Source: Daucus carota subsp. sativus (Eukaryota; Streptophyta; Magnoliopsida; Apiales; Apiaceae). Taken from it: a stretch of 64,000 bases of DNA. The stretch lies in the NCBI RefSeq assembly GCF_001625215.2, contig NC_030385.2, forward strand, positions 7,309,135 through 7,373,134, read 5' to 3'. A model generated the notes under the pieces. That model was given only the letters and a program-made list of their open reading frames with translations. It was not told where the DNA came from and did no database searches. Positions 22,901 to 33,907 of the stretch are shown in pieces; position 1 is the stretch's first letter; each line of letters opens with the position of its first letter. Both the position numbers and the translations under genes were made by a program.

Positions 22901-23419
22901 GGTCTGATAGCCATAGCAGGCAACTAGAAGAAGGAAGGGCCATTCAGCTTGTTCTAGACCCGAACTCAGGTTTTTATATATTTGCAACCCTTTGTTTTTT
23001 GTAAACCGCCCGGTCCGCAACCGACCATGAACTGCCTGTGTACCAGTTCCAAGTTCCGGCACGGCAGGACAAAACAGCGAGCCAGTTATGAGTTTGGAAG
23101 GAACGAGCTAGACCCGTCAGAAAACCGGCTCGCCCGCCGAATCGCCCATGTCAGCTCTACTGACATGATGCCTCAGTTGACAAAATGTTGAGTGTCTGGG
23201 AATGAATGTGAGGATACACTCCGTAACCAAATTATATAATTAATGAAATGTAAGTTGAACATTGATCTAGTTCTTTTTTGTTTTTCATATTAAGAATTGT
23301 TTAGTTAATGTAGTTTAATTAAATGACCTGATAAACAACCATGAACATCCGTGACTAAGACGTGCTAAATGTAGTTTAGATTATCACTCAAGAATTTTAC
23401 AATCCGTGATTAACAGAAA
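22901..23419. other. Inserted sequence in the downstream flank of type A copy 2
   Basis: This block separates two stretches that are contiguous in the first unit, so it arrived after the duplication. The first part (about 22975-23190) is GC-richer with CCGGCTCGCCC-like words similar to hAT subterminal repeats. A 69-codon open frame there has no recognisable domain. No clear ends found. Confidence 0.4.
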
Positions 23420-23677
23420 CTAAAACGACAAAACAGAACTAGAGGATAGCCGGAAAATTTATATTTGTTTCTTCGATTTGTTCATCTCAGAGACAAGAGC
23501 AAGAACAAGAAAAACAATGGCATATGAGTCTGGATATGGTATTGAAATTTCTCGGTCATATATTATCACTTGAAATGTAATACATTTATACATGTACACT
23601 GTATATGTACAAACTAATAGAATCCTTGTTAAAATGTAAGGATGCTATTTTAGCCTAAATATTCAGTTCTCTAAGAA

Positions 23678-24472
23678 CTATTGGTTAAGAACATTGAGAA
23701 TAGAGACTCTAGTCTTTATCAAAGATCTATAAAGACATTCTAAATCCTCCTCACATTGTTGCATGTTCTTGTCAAGTGCCATCAAACACTTCTGTGCTCC
23801 TTGGATTCTTGAGAAATCAGATTGCAAGTTGATTTTCTGCTTGTATATTGCTTCAATATCCATTTGCATTTCCTCAACTTTGCCTTCTACGTGTACGCGC
23901 TTGGATTGTTTTGACTTGAAAACCAATGACCACCGGTTTTGGTTTGATGTTTCCTTTGCTGGAAATACTGATGAGAAAAGGGACTCGAACATCGTTATAC
24001 TGACTTCTTCAACTTCTCTTAGCAGGCTCACAGTAGCAGATGTTTCATTGCATTTCTTATTTTGAGACTTCTTCAAAGTAGCAAGGGACTTGGAAACCAT
24101 TTTGTTGACCTTTTTCATACAGATCAAGTAGCTTCCAATTTTGCTTGATACATCAGCTTCTCTTCTTCGAAGAGATGACTCAAGATCTTGCACAGAAGCC
24201 CTCATTTGTGAGAATGCTTCTTTAGTTAAATTGCACAAATCCAGCAGCCTGATAGATGCACCAAGAGCTTCTTCAGAATTGCTGGAATGGTTCATTGGCA
24301 ATTGAAGGAAGTCATCCACACATTCATACAAGTTTTTGAGTCCACTTAGTTTATTGCTTAGCGATGAAGTGGATGTTTCATCTGATGACCTCAGTCTACA
24401 CAAGTGCTCCTCTACATCTGCGGCTGAAGGATGAGGTCTGGACGGTAAGCTGATTGAACGAGAATGACTCAT
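23678..24472 (-). CDS. DUF241 (BPS1-like) protein, type A copy 2
   Basis: Single exon, 264 residues, function unknown. Same order of motifs as copy 1: MSHSRSISLPSRPHP, EEHLCRLRSS, LYECVDDFLQLPMNHSSNSEE, SSLRRREADVSSKIGSYLIC, VSLLREVEEVSITMFESLFS, RSLIKTRVSILNVLNQ. Distinctive residues are SLSNKLSGLKNLYEC and HVEGKVEEMQMD in the variable linker around residue 200. Start is the ATG directly below the shared promoter block. The dead type C copy at 25150-25808 lies just upstream, and an inserted block lies downstream. Its near identity with copies 1 and 3 points to recent duplication or gene conversion. Confidence 0.9.
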   Translation of the reverse strand: MSHSRSISLPSRPHPSAADVEEHLCRLRSSDETSTSSLSNKLSGLKNLYECVDDFLQLPMNHSSNSEEALGASIRLLDLCNLTKEAFSQMRASVQDLESSLRRREADVSSKIGSYLICMKKVNKMVSKSLATLKKSQNKKCNETSATVSLLREVEEVSITMFESLFSSVFPAKETSNQNRWSLVFKSKQSKRVHVEGKVEEMQMDIEAIYKQKINLQSDFSRIQGAQKCLMALDKNMQQCEEDLECLYRSLIKTRVSILNVLNQ

Positions 24473-24587
24473 ATTTTTTTATGAGGATTGTAGTAAAGGC
24501 TTTCGAGTTATATTGAAGAAAGGAGAAAAACTCAATGAGATGTTATAGCTTTCAGATTGGTTTGATCTAGCCTTTGCCTTGAGCACC

Positions 24588-24596
24588 TTTTATATA
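24588..24596 (-). promoter_or_regulatory. TATA box of type A copy 2
   Basis: TATATAAAA on the minus strand, about 116 bp above the ATG, in the same block as in the other type A genes. Confidence 0.7.
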
Positions 24597-25149
24597 ATGA
24601 AGAGGAGACAAAAAGAATCATATGCTGGACACAGAAGCTCATTGAAAGCCAGAATGCATATGCATTTTTATATATTCGAGCACCACATGATTGAAGCTAT
24701 TAAGCAAATGTTTATCTTTTTAAATGATCAACCACGAGCGGATTGCACAAGTCTTTCAGACATGGACAGCACGAAAATGGCTTTTTATAACTCAATGAAA
24801 TTGAATAGATGCAATGGAAAATGTGCAAATTTCAATGGTTGTCTGGTGGTTGCAGACAGAAGGAACCTTATCTACTTGAATTTTAATTATCAAAGGCTGT
24901 GTGATCCGTATTTGGAGATCATGCTTCATAACCAGAGGCATAGGCACAACATAATTTCAATCCATGTCATTCAATTCATATTTTATAGGAGAAACCTAAC
25001 TAATGTAGCCTGCAGATTGGAACATTTAGAATCTTTACACCGTATTTTGTTCATATTAACATCCATGTGCAGAATCTCTGTTACATCTTCATTACATAGT
25101 GTAAAATTTAAGGGATGCTATTTGAGCGGAATAGTAGACGTAAGTATAA

Positions 25150-25808
25150 AATTGGTGCATGTTCATGTCCAATCTATTTGCATTTTATGAGCTCCATTGT
25201 TTCTGTCCTCACTGGCTTAAAAACCATTGATCATCGGTTTTGTTTTGATGTTTCCTTCGCAGGAAAGACTGATGAAAAAGGGACACGAATACTGTCAGAA
25301 AGACTTTTTCATCTTCTCTTAAGAGGTCTAGAATAACAGAAGTCTCATTGCTTTTCTTATTCTGAGATTTCTTAGAACTAACAAAGCACTTGGAAACCAT
25401 ATTGTTGACCTTTCTCTTACAGATCAAGCAGCTTCCAGTTTTGCTTGATACATCAGCTTCCTTCTTGGAAAAGATGAGTACTCGAGGTCTTGTACAGAAG
25501 CTCTAATTTGAGAAAATGCATCTTAGTTGTGTAGCACATATCTAAGAGCCTTACACATGTGCCAAGAACATCTTCACTATCGCGAAATGCATCTTTGGAA
25601 ATTCGAGTAAATCAAGTAACTCATACAAGTCATTCAGACTAGCTAGCTAGTTACCTTGTTGCATAGTGATGATGTGGATGTCGCGTCTGATGACCTTATT
25701 CTGCACAAAATGCACCTCTACATCTGCAACTGAAGAATAGGGTCTTGAAGGTAAATTGATTGAACGAGTATGACTTATACTTTTTGTTGTTTCATTAAAG
25801 GCTTCCAT
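25150..25808 (-). pseudogene. Type C DUF241 pseudogene 2
   Basis: Recognisable from an N-terminal ATG (25806-25808) with SHTRSINLPSRP, through KRKVNNMVSKCFVSSKKSQN, to MNMHQF-like sequence. The frame is broken by several small insertions and deletions, and the true C-terminus is missing, replaced by the same junction as in remnant 1. A further deletion removes the helix that precedes the C-terminal region. It sits upstream of type A copy 2. Confidence 0.85.
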
Positions 25809-25849
25809 CTTATTCAAAAGAGGGAATAGCTAAATGTGATGTTATGTTC

Positions 25850-26640
25850 AAGGGTTGGCTTAATCATGAGCAGAGGCAATATCACATTTCATCTATGTGG
25901 ATGGATTAAATGGATAAATAATCAGTCAAACCCAAGTCAATTTGCAAGTAGGTCATCCAACTCAAAGAGCTTGCATCCGAATCACTAAACAAATAAAATT
26001 TTCAATCATTAATCTACTGTTAGAAACAATTAAAAGATCAAACGGAAAACTGATGCAGAAAGCTGACATGATTGGTATTTAATTGCTAAGATATCATTAA
26101 ATTCATGTCAACCTGCAGATGCGCCATCCAACTTTGAAAACTTGCAATTAAGTCATTTAATAATTTATGTATATCATCTTTTCAATTAACATACATGTTT
26201 TGATTATGTGATAGATCTATTAATTACGAAGTTTTGAGGGGCAAATTAGTATCATCAGGGCTTGAATTACTCAGACATGCATGCTTCCACCATCTATCTT
26301 GTCATCTAGTATTGTTCTTCCATAAGCACCGGTATCAGCGATACCAAAGATCCAAACTAATCATAAAGACCCTCTCATAATCTCACAAAATTTTAAGTAG
26401 ATTTTTTTCTAAACCAAGTAAATTCTGAACTAGATTGGTGTGACAGAGGATAGGCAGCCTTCTACAATCCAAACTCTCCGAGACAATTCACAGTTAAAAT
26501 TTAGATGAAAAGGGAACTCAATATCATCATTAAACCAAAAACAGAAAGGACTAACAGGCACACGTTTAGTAAGTAGTAACGAAGTCATTGGCAACACATT
26601 AAAACTGAAGGATAGCTGAAGATTTTATTTATGCTCCTAT
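25850..26640. repeat. Inter-unit spacer, duplicated at about 29775-30600
   Basis: Shared landmarks include ATGAGCAGAGGCAATATSAC, GGATGGATTAAATGGATAAA, CAAATTAGTATCATCAGGGC and GAGACAATTCACAGTTAAAA. The copies are highly similar over the whole length and end at the 3' side of type A copies 3 and 4. No coding region. Confidence 0.85.
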
Positions 26641-26829
26641 ATTTTGTTCATCTTGTAGATACGATCAAAGATCAAGAAAAAAAAAGGTATAGAATGAGTC
26701 TGGATATAGTACTGAAAATCTTGAATTGTAATATATTTATACATGTACACTGTATTTGTACAAACTAATAGAATCCTTGTTAAAAATGTAAGGATACTAT
26801 TATAGCCTAAATATTCAGTTTTCTAGGAA

Positions 26830-27624
26830 CTATTGGTTAAGAACATTGAGAATAGAGACTCTAGTCTTTATCAAAGATCTATAAAGACATTCTAAATCCT
26901 CCTCACATTGTTGCATGTTCTTGTCCAGTGCCATCAGACACTTCTGTGCTCCTTGGATTCTTGAGAAGTCAGATTGCAAGTTGATTTTCTGCTTGTATAT
27001 TGCTTCAATATTCATTTGCATTTCCTGAACTTGCCCTTCTTCGTGTACACGCTTGGATTGTTTTGACTTAAAAACCAATGACCACCGGTTTTGGTTTGAT
27101 GTTTCCTTTGCTGGAAATACTGATGAGAAAAGGGACTCGAACATCGTTATACTGACTTCTTCAACTTCTCTTAGCAGGCTCACAGTAGCAGATGTCTCAT
27201 TGCATTTCTTGTTCTGAGACTTCTTGAAACTAGCCAGGCACTTAGAAACCATTTTGTTGACCTTTTTCATACAGATCAAGTAGCTTCCAATTTTGCTTGA
27301 TACATCAGCTTCTCTTCTTCGAAGAGATGACTCAAGATCTTGCACAGAAGCCCTCATTTGTGAGAATGCTTCTTTAGTTAAGTTGCACATATCCAGCAGC
27401 CTGATAGATGCACCAAGAGCTTCTTCAGAATTGCTGGAATGGTTCATTGGCAATTGAAGGAAGTCATCCACACATTCATACAAGTCTTTGAGTCCACTTA
27501 GTTTATTGCATAGCGATGAAGTGGATGTTTCATCTGATGACCTCAGTCTACACAACTGCTCCTCTACATCTGCGGCTGAAGGATGAGGTCTGGACGGTAA
27601 ACTGATTGAACGAGAATGAGTCAT
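26830..27624 (-). CDS. DUF241 (BPS1-like) protein, type A copy 3
   Basis: Single exon, 264 residues, function unknown. The start is MTHSRSISLPSRPHP; the frame continues 11 codons upstream but only to a TTG, so the ATG at 27622-27624 is chosen. Motif order as in the other type A copies. Distinctive: LLDMCNLTKEAFS, KMVSKCLASFKKSQN, and HEEGQVQEMQMNIE in the variable linker. Followed upstream by the type C pseudogene at 28415-29217. The 3' flank carries the conserved TGTACA-rich block. Confidence 0.9.
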   Translation of the reverse strand: MTHSRSISLPSRPHPSAADVEEQLCRLRSSDETSTSSLCNKLSGLKDLYECVDDFLQLPMNHSSNSEEALGASIRLLDMCNLTKEAFSQMRASVQDLESSLRRREADVSSKIGSYLICMKKVNKMVSKCLASFKKSQNKKCNETSATVSLLREVEEVSITMFESLFSSVFPAKETSNQNRWSLVFKSKQSKRVHEEGQVQEMQMNIEAIYKQKINLQSDFSRIQGAQKCLMALDKNMQQCEEDLECLYRSLIKTRVSILNVLNQ

Positions 27625-27741
27625 ATTTTTTATGAGGATTGTAGTAAAGGCTTTCAAGTTATATTGAAGAAAGAAAGAGATAAACTCAATAAGATGTTAT
27701 AGCTTTCAGATTGGTTTGATCTAACTTCTGCCTTGAGCACC

Positions 27742-27750
27742 TTTTATATA
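27742..27750 (-). promoter_or_regulatory. TATA box of type A copy 3
   Basis: TATATAAAA on the minus strand, about 118 bp above the ATG, same context as the sister genes. Confidence 0.7.
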
Positions 27751-28414
27751 ATGAAGAGGAGACAGAAGGAATCATATTGGCATGACAGAAGCTCATTGGA
27801 AGCCAGAATGCATTTGCATTTTTATATAATCAAGCACCACATGATTGAAGCTATCAAGTTAATGTTTATTTTTTTTATATGATGAACCACGAGGGGCTTG
27901 CTTAAGTCTTTCAGACATGGACAGCACAAAAATGGCTTTTTATAACTCAATGAAATTGAATAGATTTGAAGAAATTGTGCAAATTTCAATGGTTGTCTGG
28001 TGGTTTCAGACAGAAGGAACATTATCTGCTTGAATTTGAATATAATTATCAAAGGCTGTGATCCGTATTTAGAGATCATGCTTCATAACCAGAGGCATAG
28101 GCAGAACATAATTTCAATCCATGTCAATTAATTCGTATTTTATATATTATTGTAGGAGAAACCTAACTAATGTAGCCTGCAGATTGGAACATTTAGAATC
28201 TTTACACCGGATTTTCTTCATATTAACATCCATGTGCAGAAACTCTGTTACAGATTCATTACACAGTATAATGTACTAAATGGTTATGCCAAATGTACAT
28301 TTCCACTTTGATTTCATTTTATCTATACATTTTGTCTGATCCAAGTAGAAAACTATAGACCCCTTCAAGATAAAATTTAAGGGACACTATTTGAGCAGAA
28401 TAGTAGATGATAAA

Positions 28415-29217
28415 CTATTGATTTGAAACGTTGAGAATAGAGACTCTAATCTTGACCAAAGATCTGAAAAGACAATCTAATTTCTCCTCAAACTGGTGCA
28501 TGTTCATGCCGAATGCAAATAAAGACTTTTGTGTTTGTTGCATTCTCTTAAAATCAGTTTGGATGATTATTTTCTGCTTGTACACAGCATTCAAATCTAT
28601 TTGCATTTTATGAGCTTCATTGTTTCTGTCTTCACCGGCTCCATGTACATGCGCTGGCTTAAAAGCCATTGACCATCGGTTTTGTTTTGATGTTTCCTTC
28701 GCAGGAAAGACTGATGAAAAAGGTACTCGAATACTGTCAGAGAGACTTTTTCAACTTCTCTTAGAATGACAGAAGTCTCATTGCTTTTCTTATTCTGAGA
28801 TTTCTTAGAACTAACAATGCACTTGAAAACTATTTTGTGACCTTTTTCTTACAGATCAAACAGCTTTCAATTTTGCTTGCAGCTTCTTTTCTTTGAAAAG
28901 ATGACTCGACGTCTTGTACAGAAGCTCTCAGTTGAGAAAATGCATCTTAGTTGTGTAGCACATATCCAAGAGCCTTACTGATGCACCAAGAACATCTTCA
29001 CTATCGCAAAAATGCATCTTTGGAAATCATCAAGTAACTCATACAAGTCATTCAGGCTGGTTACCTTGTTGCATAGTGATGAAGTGGATGTCGCGTCTGA
29101 TGACCTTATTCTGTACAAATGCACCTCTACATCTGCAACTGAAGAATGGGGTCTTCAGGGTAAACTGATTGAACGCGTATGACTTGTACTTTTTGTTGTT
29201 GCAGTTAAGGATTCCAT
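28415..29217 (-). pseudogene. Type C DUF241 pseudogene 3 (most complete)
   Basis: The full length of a DUF241 gene is traceable, from an ATG at 29215-29217 to a C-terminus EKLDCLFRSLVKIRVSILN. The last 84 codons are still open (HKMQIDLNAVYKQKIIIQTD, MNMHQFEEKLDC), but the upstream part has several frame breaks. The sequence is nearer to type A than type B yet distinct from both (RMQQTQKSLFAF for RIQGAQKCLMAL), so it defines a third type. A promoter-like GGCACCTTTTATAAAA block remains at about 29288. It could at most make a short C-terminal peptide. Confidence 0.85.
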
Positions 29218-29284
29218 GTTTTTCAAAAGAGGGAATCGCTAAATGTGATGTTATGTTCAAGGGTTGGCTTTATATTACCTTTGC

Positions 29285-29770
29285 GTTTGGCACCTTTTAT
29301 AAAACAAGATGAGACAAAAGGAACATATTGACGTGACTGTAGTGCATTTCATGTGCTTGAGCACCAAACTTTGCTGGAACTCCGGATATGTTTCACATAT
29401 GTTTCTACTTCAATCTAGCAAGATCTATTATATATAATCATACACAAGTGGATTGCTAAAACTCATGCATCTACAGCGGAATCAATTACAGCATTGTCTC
29501 CGGTCTATATAATTATCCACAAGGGGATTATATATTTTGAAATTTGTTCATATCTCGGTGATAATATACTGTCTGGGGGACAGATGGAACCTTGGCAGCC
29601 TGTCAAAATTATTCAAAAACAGTCACAGCGATTCTCAAACGAAGGTCCACCTCATCTGCAATTCAGCATTAAGTTGACATCAATAATATATTCAGTTGAT
29701 GATTCAGCTGATGCTAGGTGTCTAGAAGACACTCCCATTTGGAAGGTGAGAATGACAAACTGGTAACATT
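29285..29770. repeat. Segment shared with about 35395-35835
   Basis: Shared words include CATTTCATGTGCTTGAGC, TGTTTCACATATGTTTCTAC, CTGTCTGGGGGACAGATGGA and GATTCAGCTGATGCTAGGTG. The segment is present above pseudogenes 3 and 4 but missing above pseudogene 2, where the flanks join directly, so it was lost there (about 0.5 kb). Confidence 0.8.
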
Positions 29771-30811
29771 CATGCTTCATGAGCAGAGGCAATATGACAT
29801 TTAATTATTTGGATGGATTAAATGGATAAAAGATCATTCAACCCAAGGCTATTTGCAAGTAGGTCATCCAACTCAAAGAGCTGGCAGTCAAATCACTAAA
29901 CAAATAAAATTTTCAATCAGGAATCAAATGGAAAACTGATGCAAAAAGCTGACATGATTAGTAATTTAGTATTTAATTGCTAAAATATCATTAAATTCAT
30001 GTTAACTTGCAGATGCGTCATCCAACTTTGAAAACTTACAATTAAGTCATTTAATAATTTATTTATATCATCTTTTTAATTAAAATACATGTTCTGATTA
30101 TGTGATAGATCTATTAATTATGAAGTTTTGAGGGGCAAATTAGTATCATCAGGGCTTGAATTACTCAGACATGCATGCTTCCTCCGTCTATCTTGTCATC
30201 TAGTATTGTTCTTCCATAAGCACTGGTATCAGCGATACCAAAGATCCAAACTAATCATAAAGACACTCTTACAGAATCTCACAAAATTTTAAGTAGATTG
30301 TTTTTTAAAAACCAATTAAATACTGAACTAGATTGATGTGACAGAGGATAGGAAGCTGCTACAATCCAAACTCTCCGAGACAATTCACAGTTAAAATTTA
30401 CATGAAAAAGGAACTCAATATCATCAATAAACCAAAAAAAGTAAGGACTAACAGGCACACGTTTAGTAAGTAGTAACGAAGTCGTTGGCAACACAATAAA
30501 ACAACATAGTGTTCATTCTCCTTTCCATTGGGCTGTCGTTACTAATTTTTGTCCGACCAACAGAAACTGAAACGACTAAAAAGAACTGAAGGATAGCTGA
30601 AGATTTTATTTATGCTCCCATATATTGTTCATCTTGTAGATACATCAAAAATCAAGGAAAAAAAAAGGTATAGAATGAGTCTGGATATGGTACTGAAAAT
30701 CTTGAATTGAAATATATTTATACATGTACACTGTAGTTGTACAAACTAATAGAATCCTTCTTTAAAATGTAAAGGATGCTATTTTAGCCTAAATATTTAG
30801 TTCACTTATAA

Positions 30812-31597
30812 TTATTGGTTAATAACATTGAGAATAGAGACTCTAGTCTTTATCAGAGATCTATAAAGACATTCTAAATCCTCCTCACATTGTTGCATGT
30901 TCTTGTCGAGTGCCATCAGACACTTCTGTGCTCCTTGGATTATTGAGAAATCAGATTGCAAGTTGATTTTCTGCTTGTATATTGCTTCAAAATCCATTTG
31001 CCTTTCACTGACATCGTGTACAAGCTTGGATTGTTTTGACTTAAAAACCAATGACCACCGGTTTTGCTTTGATGTTTCCTTTGCTGGAAATATTGATGAG
31101 AAAAGGGACTCGAACATCATTATACTGACTTCTTCAACTTCTCTTAGCAGGCTCACAGTAGCAGATGTTTCATTGCATTTCTTATTTTGAGACTTCTTGA
31201 AAGTAGCAAGGGACTTGGAAACCAATTTGTTGACCTTTTTCATACAAATCAAGTAGCTTCCAATTTTGCTTGATACATCAGCTTCTCTTCTTCTAAGAGA
31301 TGACTCAAGATCTTGCACAGAAGCCCTCATTTGTGAGAATGCTTCTTTAGTTAAGTTGTACAAATCCAGCAGCCTGATAGATGCAGCAAGGGCTTCTTCA
31401 GAATTGCTGGAATGCCTCATTGGCAATTGAAGGAAATCATCCACACATTCATACAAGTCTTTTAGTCCACTTAGTTTATTGCAGAGCGATGAAGTAGATG
31501 TTTCATCTGATGACCTCAGTCTACACAACTGCTCCTCTACATCTGCAGCTGAAGGATGAGGTCTGGACGGTAAACTGATTGAACGAGAATGAGTCAT
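30812..31597 (-). CDS. DUF241 (BPS1-like) protein, type A copy 4
   Basis: Single exon, 261 residues, function unknown. Start MTHSRSISLPSRPHP at 31595-31597; the upstream extension begins only with TTG. Shortest of the six: the variable linker reads HDVSERQMDFEAIYKQ where others have HEEGKVEEMQMDIEAIYKQ, a clean in-frame shortening. Other differences are EEALAASIRLLDLYNLTKEA (Ala for Gly, Tyr for Cys) and the C-terminus ILNVINQ. Unlike copies 2, 3 and 5 it has no type C pseudogene upstream. Instead its upstream flank (31740-31930) resembles that of the type B gene at 38791, which hints at a different origin for this unit. Confidence 0.9.
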   Translation of the reverse strand: MTHSRSISLPSRPHPSAADVEEQLCRLRSSDETSTSSLCNKLSGLKDLYECVDDFLQLPMRHSSNSEEALAASIRLLDLYNLTKEAFSQMRASVQDLESSLRRREADVSSKIGSYLICMKKVNKLVSKSLATFKKSQNKKCNETSATVSLLREVEEVSIMMFESLFSSIFPAKETSKQNRWSLVFKSKQSKLVHDVSERQMDFEAIYKQKINLQSDFSIIQGAQKCLMALDKNMQQCEEDLECLYRSLIKTRVSILNVINQ

Positions 31598-31714
31598 ATT
31601 TTTTGTGAGGATTGTAGTAAAGGCTTTCAAGTTATATTGAAGAAAGAAAGAGAGAAACTCAATGAGATGATATAGCTTTCAGATTGGTTTGATCTAACCT
31701 TTGCCTTGAGCACC

Positions 31715-31723
31715 TTTTATATA
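31715..31723 (-). promoter_or_regulatory. TATA box of type A copy 4
   Basis: TATATAAAA on the minus strand, about 118 bp above the ATG. Confidence 0.7.
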
Positions 31724-31929
31724 ATGAAGAGGAGACAAAAGGAATCATATTGGCACTATTGTATAGGCCTTCCATGAGCTGGACAAAGAAAGTCATTATG
31801 TAACTTAATTTCATTTATGTGCTTAACACCAAAACTTGCTATAATTCGGATCTGCAGATCTTTATAGTTGGAGATTGTCTAGGGACAAGAAGAGCATTAA
31901 CAGCTTGTAAATTAATATAGGATAGCACT

Positions 31930-32700
31930 GGCCAAGCTGGCCGGATATTTTGCTAACTTAATTACCTTATTCTATAAAAGAAAAACAGGCAATTGAGAAT
32001 AGTTTAATGACCGCCTGCCCTTTTATCAGTTATATCCTGATCTGGCTAAATATTCGGAAACATTGCCTCCTAAGCATTTCACTGCTAAAAGGTGGAAATC
32101 ATAAGTTATACAACAGCACACGAATGGCATGCCATCGTGTTTGCAGACAGTAATAAGTCTCTATTGCTGTTTAATTGATCTGTCAGAACAAGAACTCTAG
32201 CACAGAAAATTCATGGTATCGAATGATTCATTATTTAGGTAGGAGAAACTTCAACTGCCTGCAATTACCTTTACCGGAGGTAAGCAAGTCCAAGCTAGGT
32301 GTTAAGCTGCACTAAGAAGATTGTTTGGATGTGATATCCTTTTTTTCGCGTTATGAAAAACCTAGAAATATAAAATGCATCACCTCGCTAGCTAGTTCAA
32401 AATACAAGGTCATAGATAGAAGTGTTGTAGTTTTACATATACCATAAAGATATAAAACACATCACCTAATCCAAAGTATTAATTAATATAATTGTCCATG
32501 CATACTGATTGACAGGAAAATTAAGGATAACTTGCTTAGGCAGTTCTACCTCCATACAATGGAATCAAAAAAAAAATAACGATGTTTGTATGTATGTGTT
32601 AAATGAATCAATACATAATCACTAAAAAATATTTTACATTTGCAGTATGAGCTAAAGAACAGATAACCTGACGAACATCTTATAAAAAAGGCGATAAACA
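31930..32700. other. Inter-unit spacer without a gene
   Basis: AT-rich, no open frame of note. It begins after the segment shared with the upstream flank of the type B gene and ends where the flank shared by copies 5 and 6 starts (CATCTTATAAAAAAGGCGAT). Confidence 0.5.
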
Positions 32701-32988
32701 GTAATTATTTTATAGGTAAACAAGGCAATGAAAAATGTTTAGAGAATGGCGGAAGAATTTTCTGTTTGTCTTCTTAATTTGTTCACGTTGGAGAAATGAG
32801 CAAGAATAACAAAAGCAATGATATATAATGAGCCTGTATATGGTTGTGAAATTTTTCTCAGCATATATTAACACTTCAACTGCAATACCTATATACATGA
32901 GGTACTCTAATTCCTATACAGACTTATAGAATCCTTGTTAAAAATGTAAAGGATGCTATTCGAGTCAAAATATTCAATTTACTAGAAA

Positions 32989-33780
32989 CTATTGGTTAAG
33001 AACATTGAGAATAGTGACTCTAGTCTTTATCAAAGATCTATGAAGACATTCTAAATCCTCCTCACATTGTTGCATGTTCTTGTCAAGTGCCTTCAGTGCT
33101 CCTTGGATTCTTGAGAAATCAGATTGCATGTTGATTTTCTGCTTGTATATTGCTTCAATATCTATTTGCATTTCCTCAACTTTGCCTTCACTGACTTCGT
33201 GTACACGCTTGGATTGTTTTGACTTAAAAACCAATGACCACCGGTTTTGCTTTGATGTTTCCTTTGCTGGAGAGACTGATGACAGAAGGGACTCAAACAT
33301 CGTTATACTAACTTCTTCAACTTCTCTTAGCAGGCTCATAGTAGCAGATGTCTCATTGCATTTCTTATTCTGGGACTTCTTGAAATTAGCAAGGCACTTG
33401 GAAACCATTTTGTTGACCCTTTTCATACAGATCAAGTAGCTTCCAATTTTGCTTGATACATCAGCTTCTCTTCTTCGAAGAGATGACTCAAGATCTTGCA
33501 CAGAAGCCCTCATTTGGGAGAATGCTTCTTTAGTTAAGTTGCACAAATCCAGCAGCCTGACAGATGCACCAAGAGCTTCTTCAGAATTGCTGGAATGCCT
33601 CATTGGCAATTGAAGGAAGTCATCCACACATTCATACAAGTCTTTGAGTCCACTTAGTTTATTGCATAGCGTTGAAGTGGATGTTTCATCTGATGACCTT
33701 AGTCGACACAAGTGCTCCTGCACATCTTCGGCTGAAGGATGAGGTCTGGACGGTAAGCTGATTGAACGAGAATGGCTCAT
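32989..33780 (-). CDS. DUF241 (BPS1-like) protein, type A copy 5
   Basis: Single exon, 263 residues, function unknown. N-terminus MSHSRSISLPSRPHP, then SAEDVQEHLCRL (others SAADVEE). The linker carries HEVSEGKVEEMQIDIEAIYK, three residues longer than copies 1-3, while later RIQGALKALDKNMQQ lacks three residues found in the sisters (RIQGAQKCLMALDKNMQQ). Both changes keep frame. C-terminus HRSLIKTRVTILNVLNQ. Its downstream flank matches copy 6, not copies 1-4, so copies 5 and 6 come from one unit. The type C pseudogene at 34742 lies upstream. Confidence 0.9.
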   Translation of the reverse strand: MSHSRSISLPSRPHPSAEDVQEHLCRLRSSDETSTSTLCNKLSGLKDLYECVDDFLQLPMRHSSNSEEALGASVRLLDLCNLTKEAFSQMRASVQDLESSLRRREADVSSKIGSYLICMKRVNKMVSKCLANFKKSQNKKCNETSATMSLLREVEEVSITMFESLLSSVSPAKETSKQNRWSLVFKSKQSKRVHEVSEGKVEEMQIDIEAIYKQKINMQSDFSRIQGALKALDKNMQQCEEDLECLHRSLIKTRVTILNVLNQ

Positions 33781-33898
33781 ATTTATATATGATGATTGTA
33801 GTATAGGCTTTCAAGTTATATTGAAGAAAGAAAGTGAGAAACTCAATCAGATGTTACAGCTGACAGATTGTGTTGATCTAAGCTTTGCCTTGAGCACC

Positions 33899-33907
33899 TT
33901 TTATATA
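33899..33907 (-). promoter_or_regulatory. TATA box of type A copy 5
   Basis: TATATAAAA on the minus strand, about 119 bp above the ATG, same block as the sisters. Confidence 0.7.

Noticed and set aside
24579-25190. 203-codon plus-strand open frame upstream of type A copy 2
   Set aside because: Covers the promoter and spacer of the minus-strand gene and is not preserved as an open frame in the matching spacers of other units.
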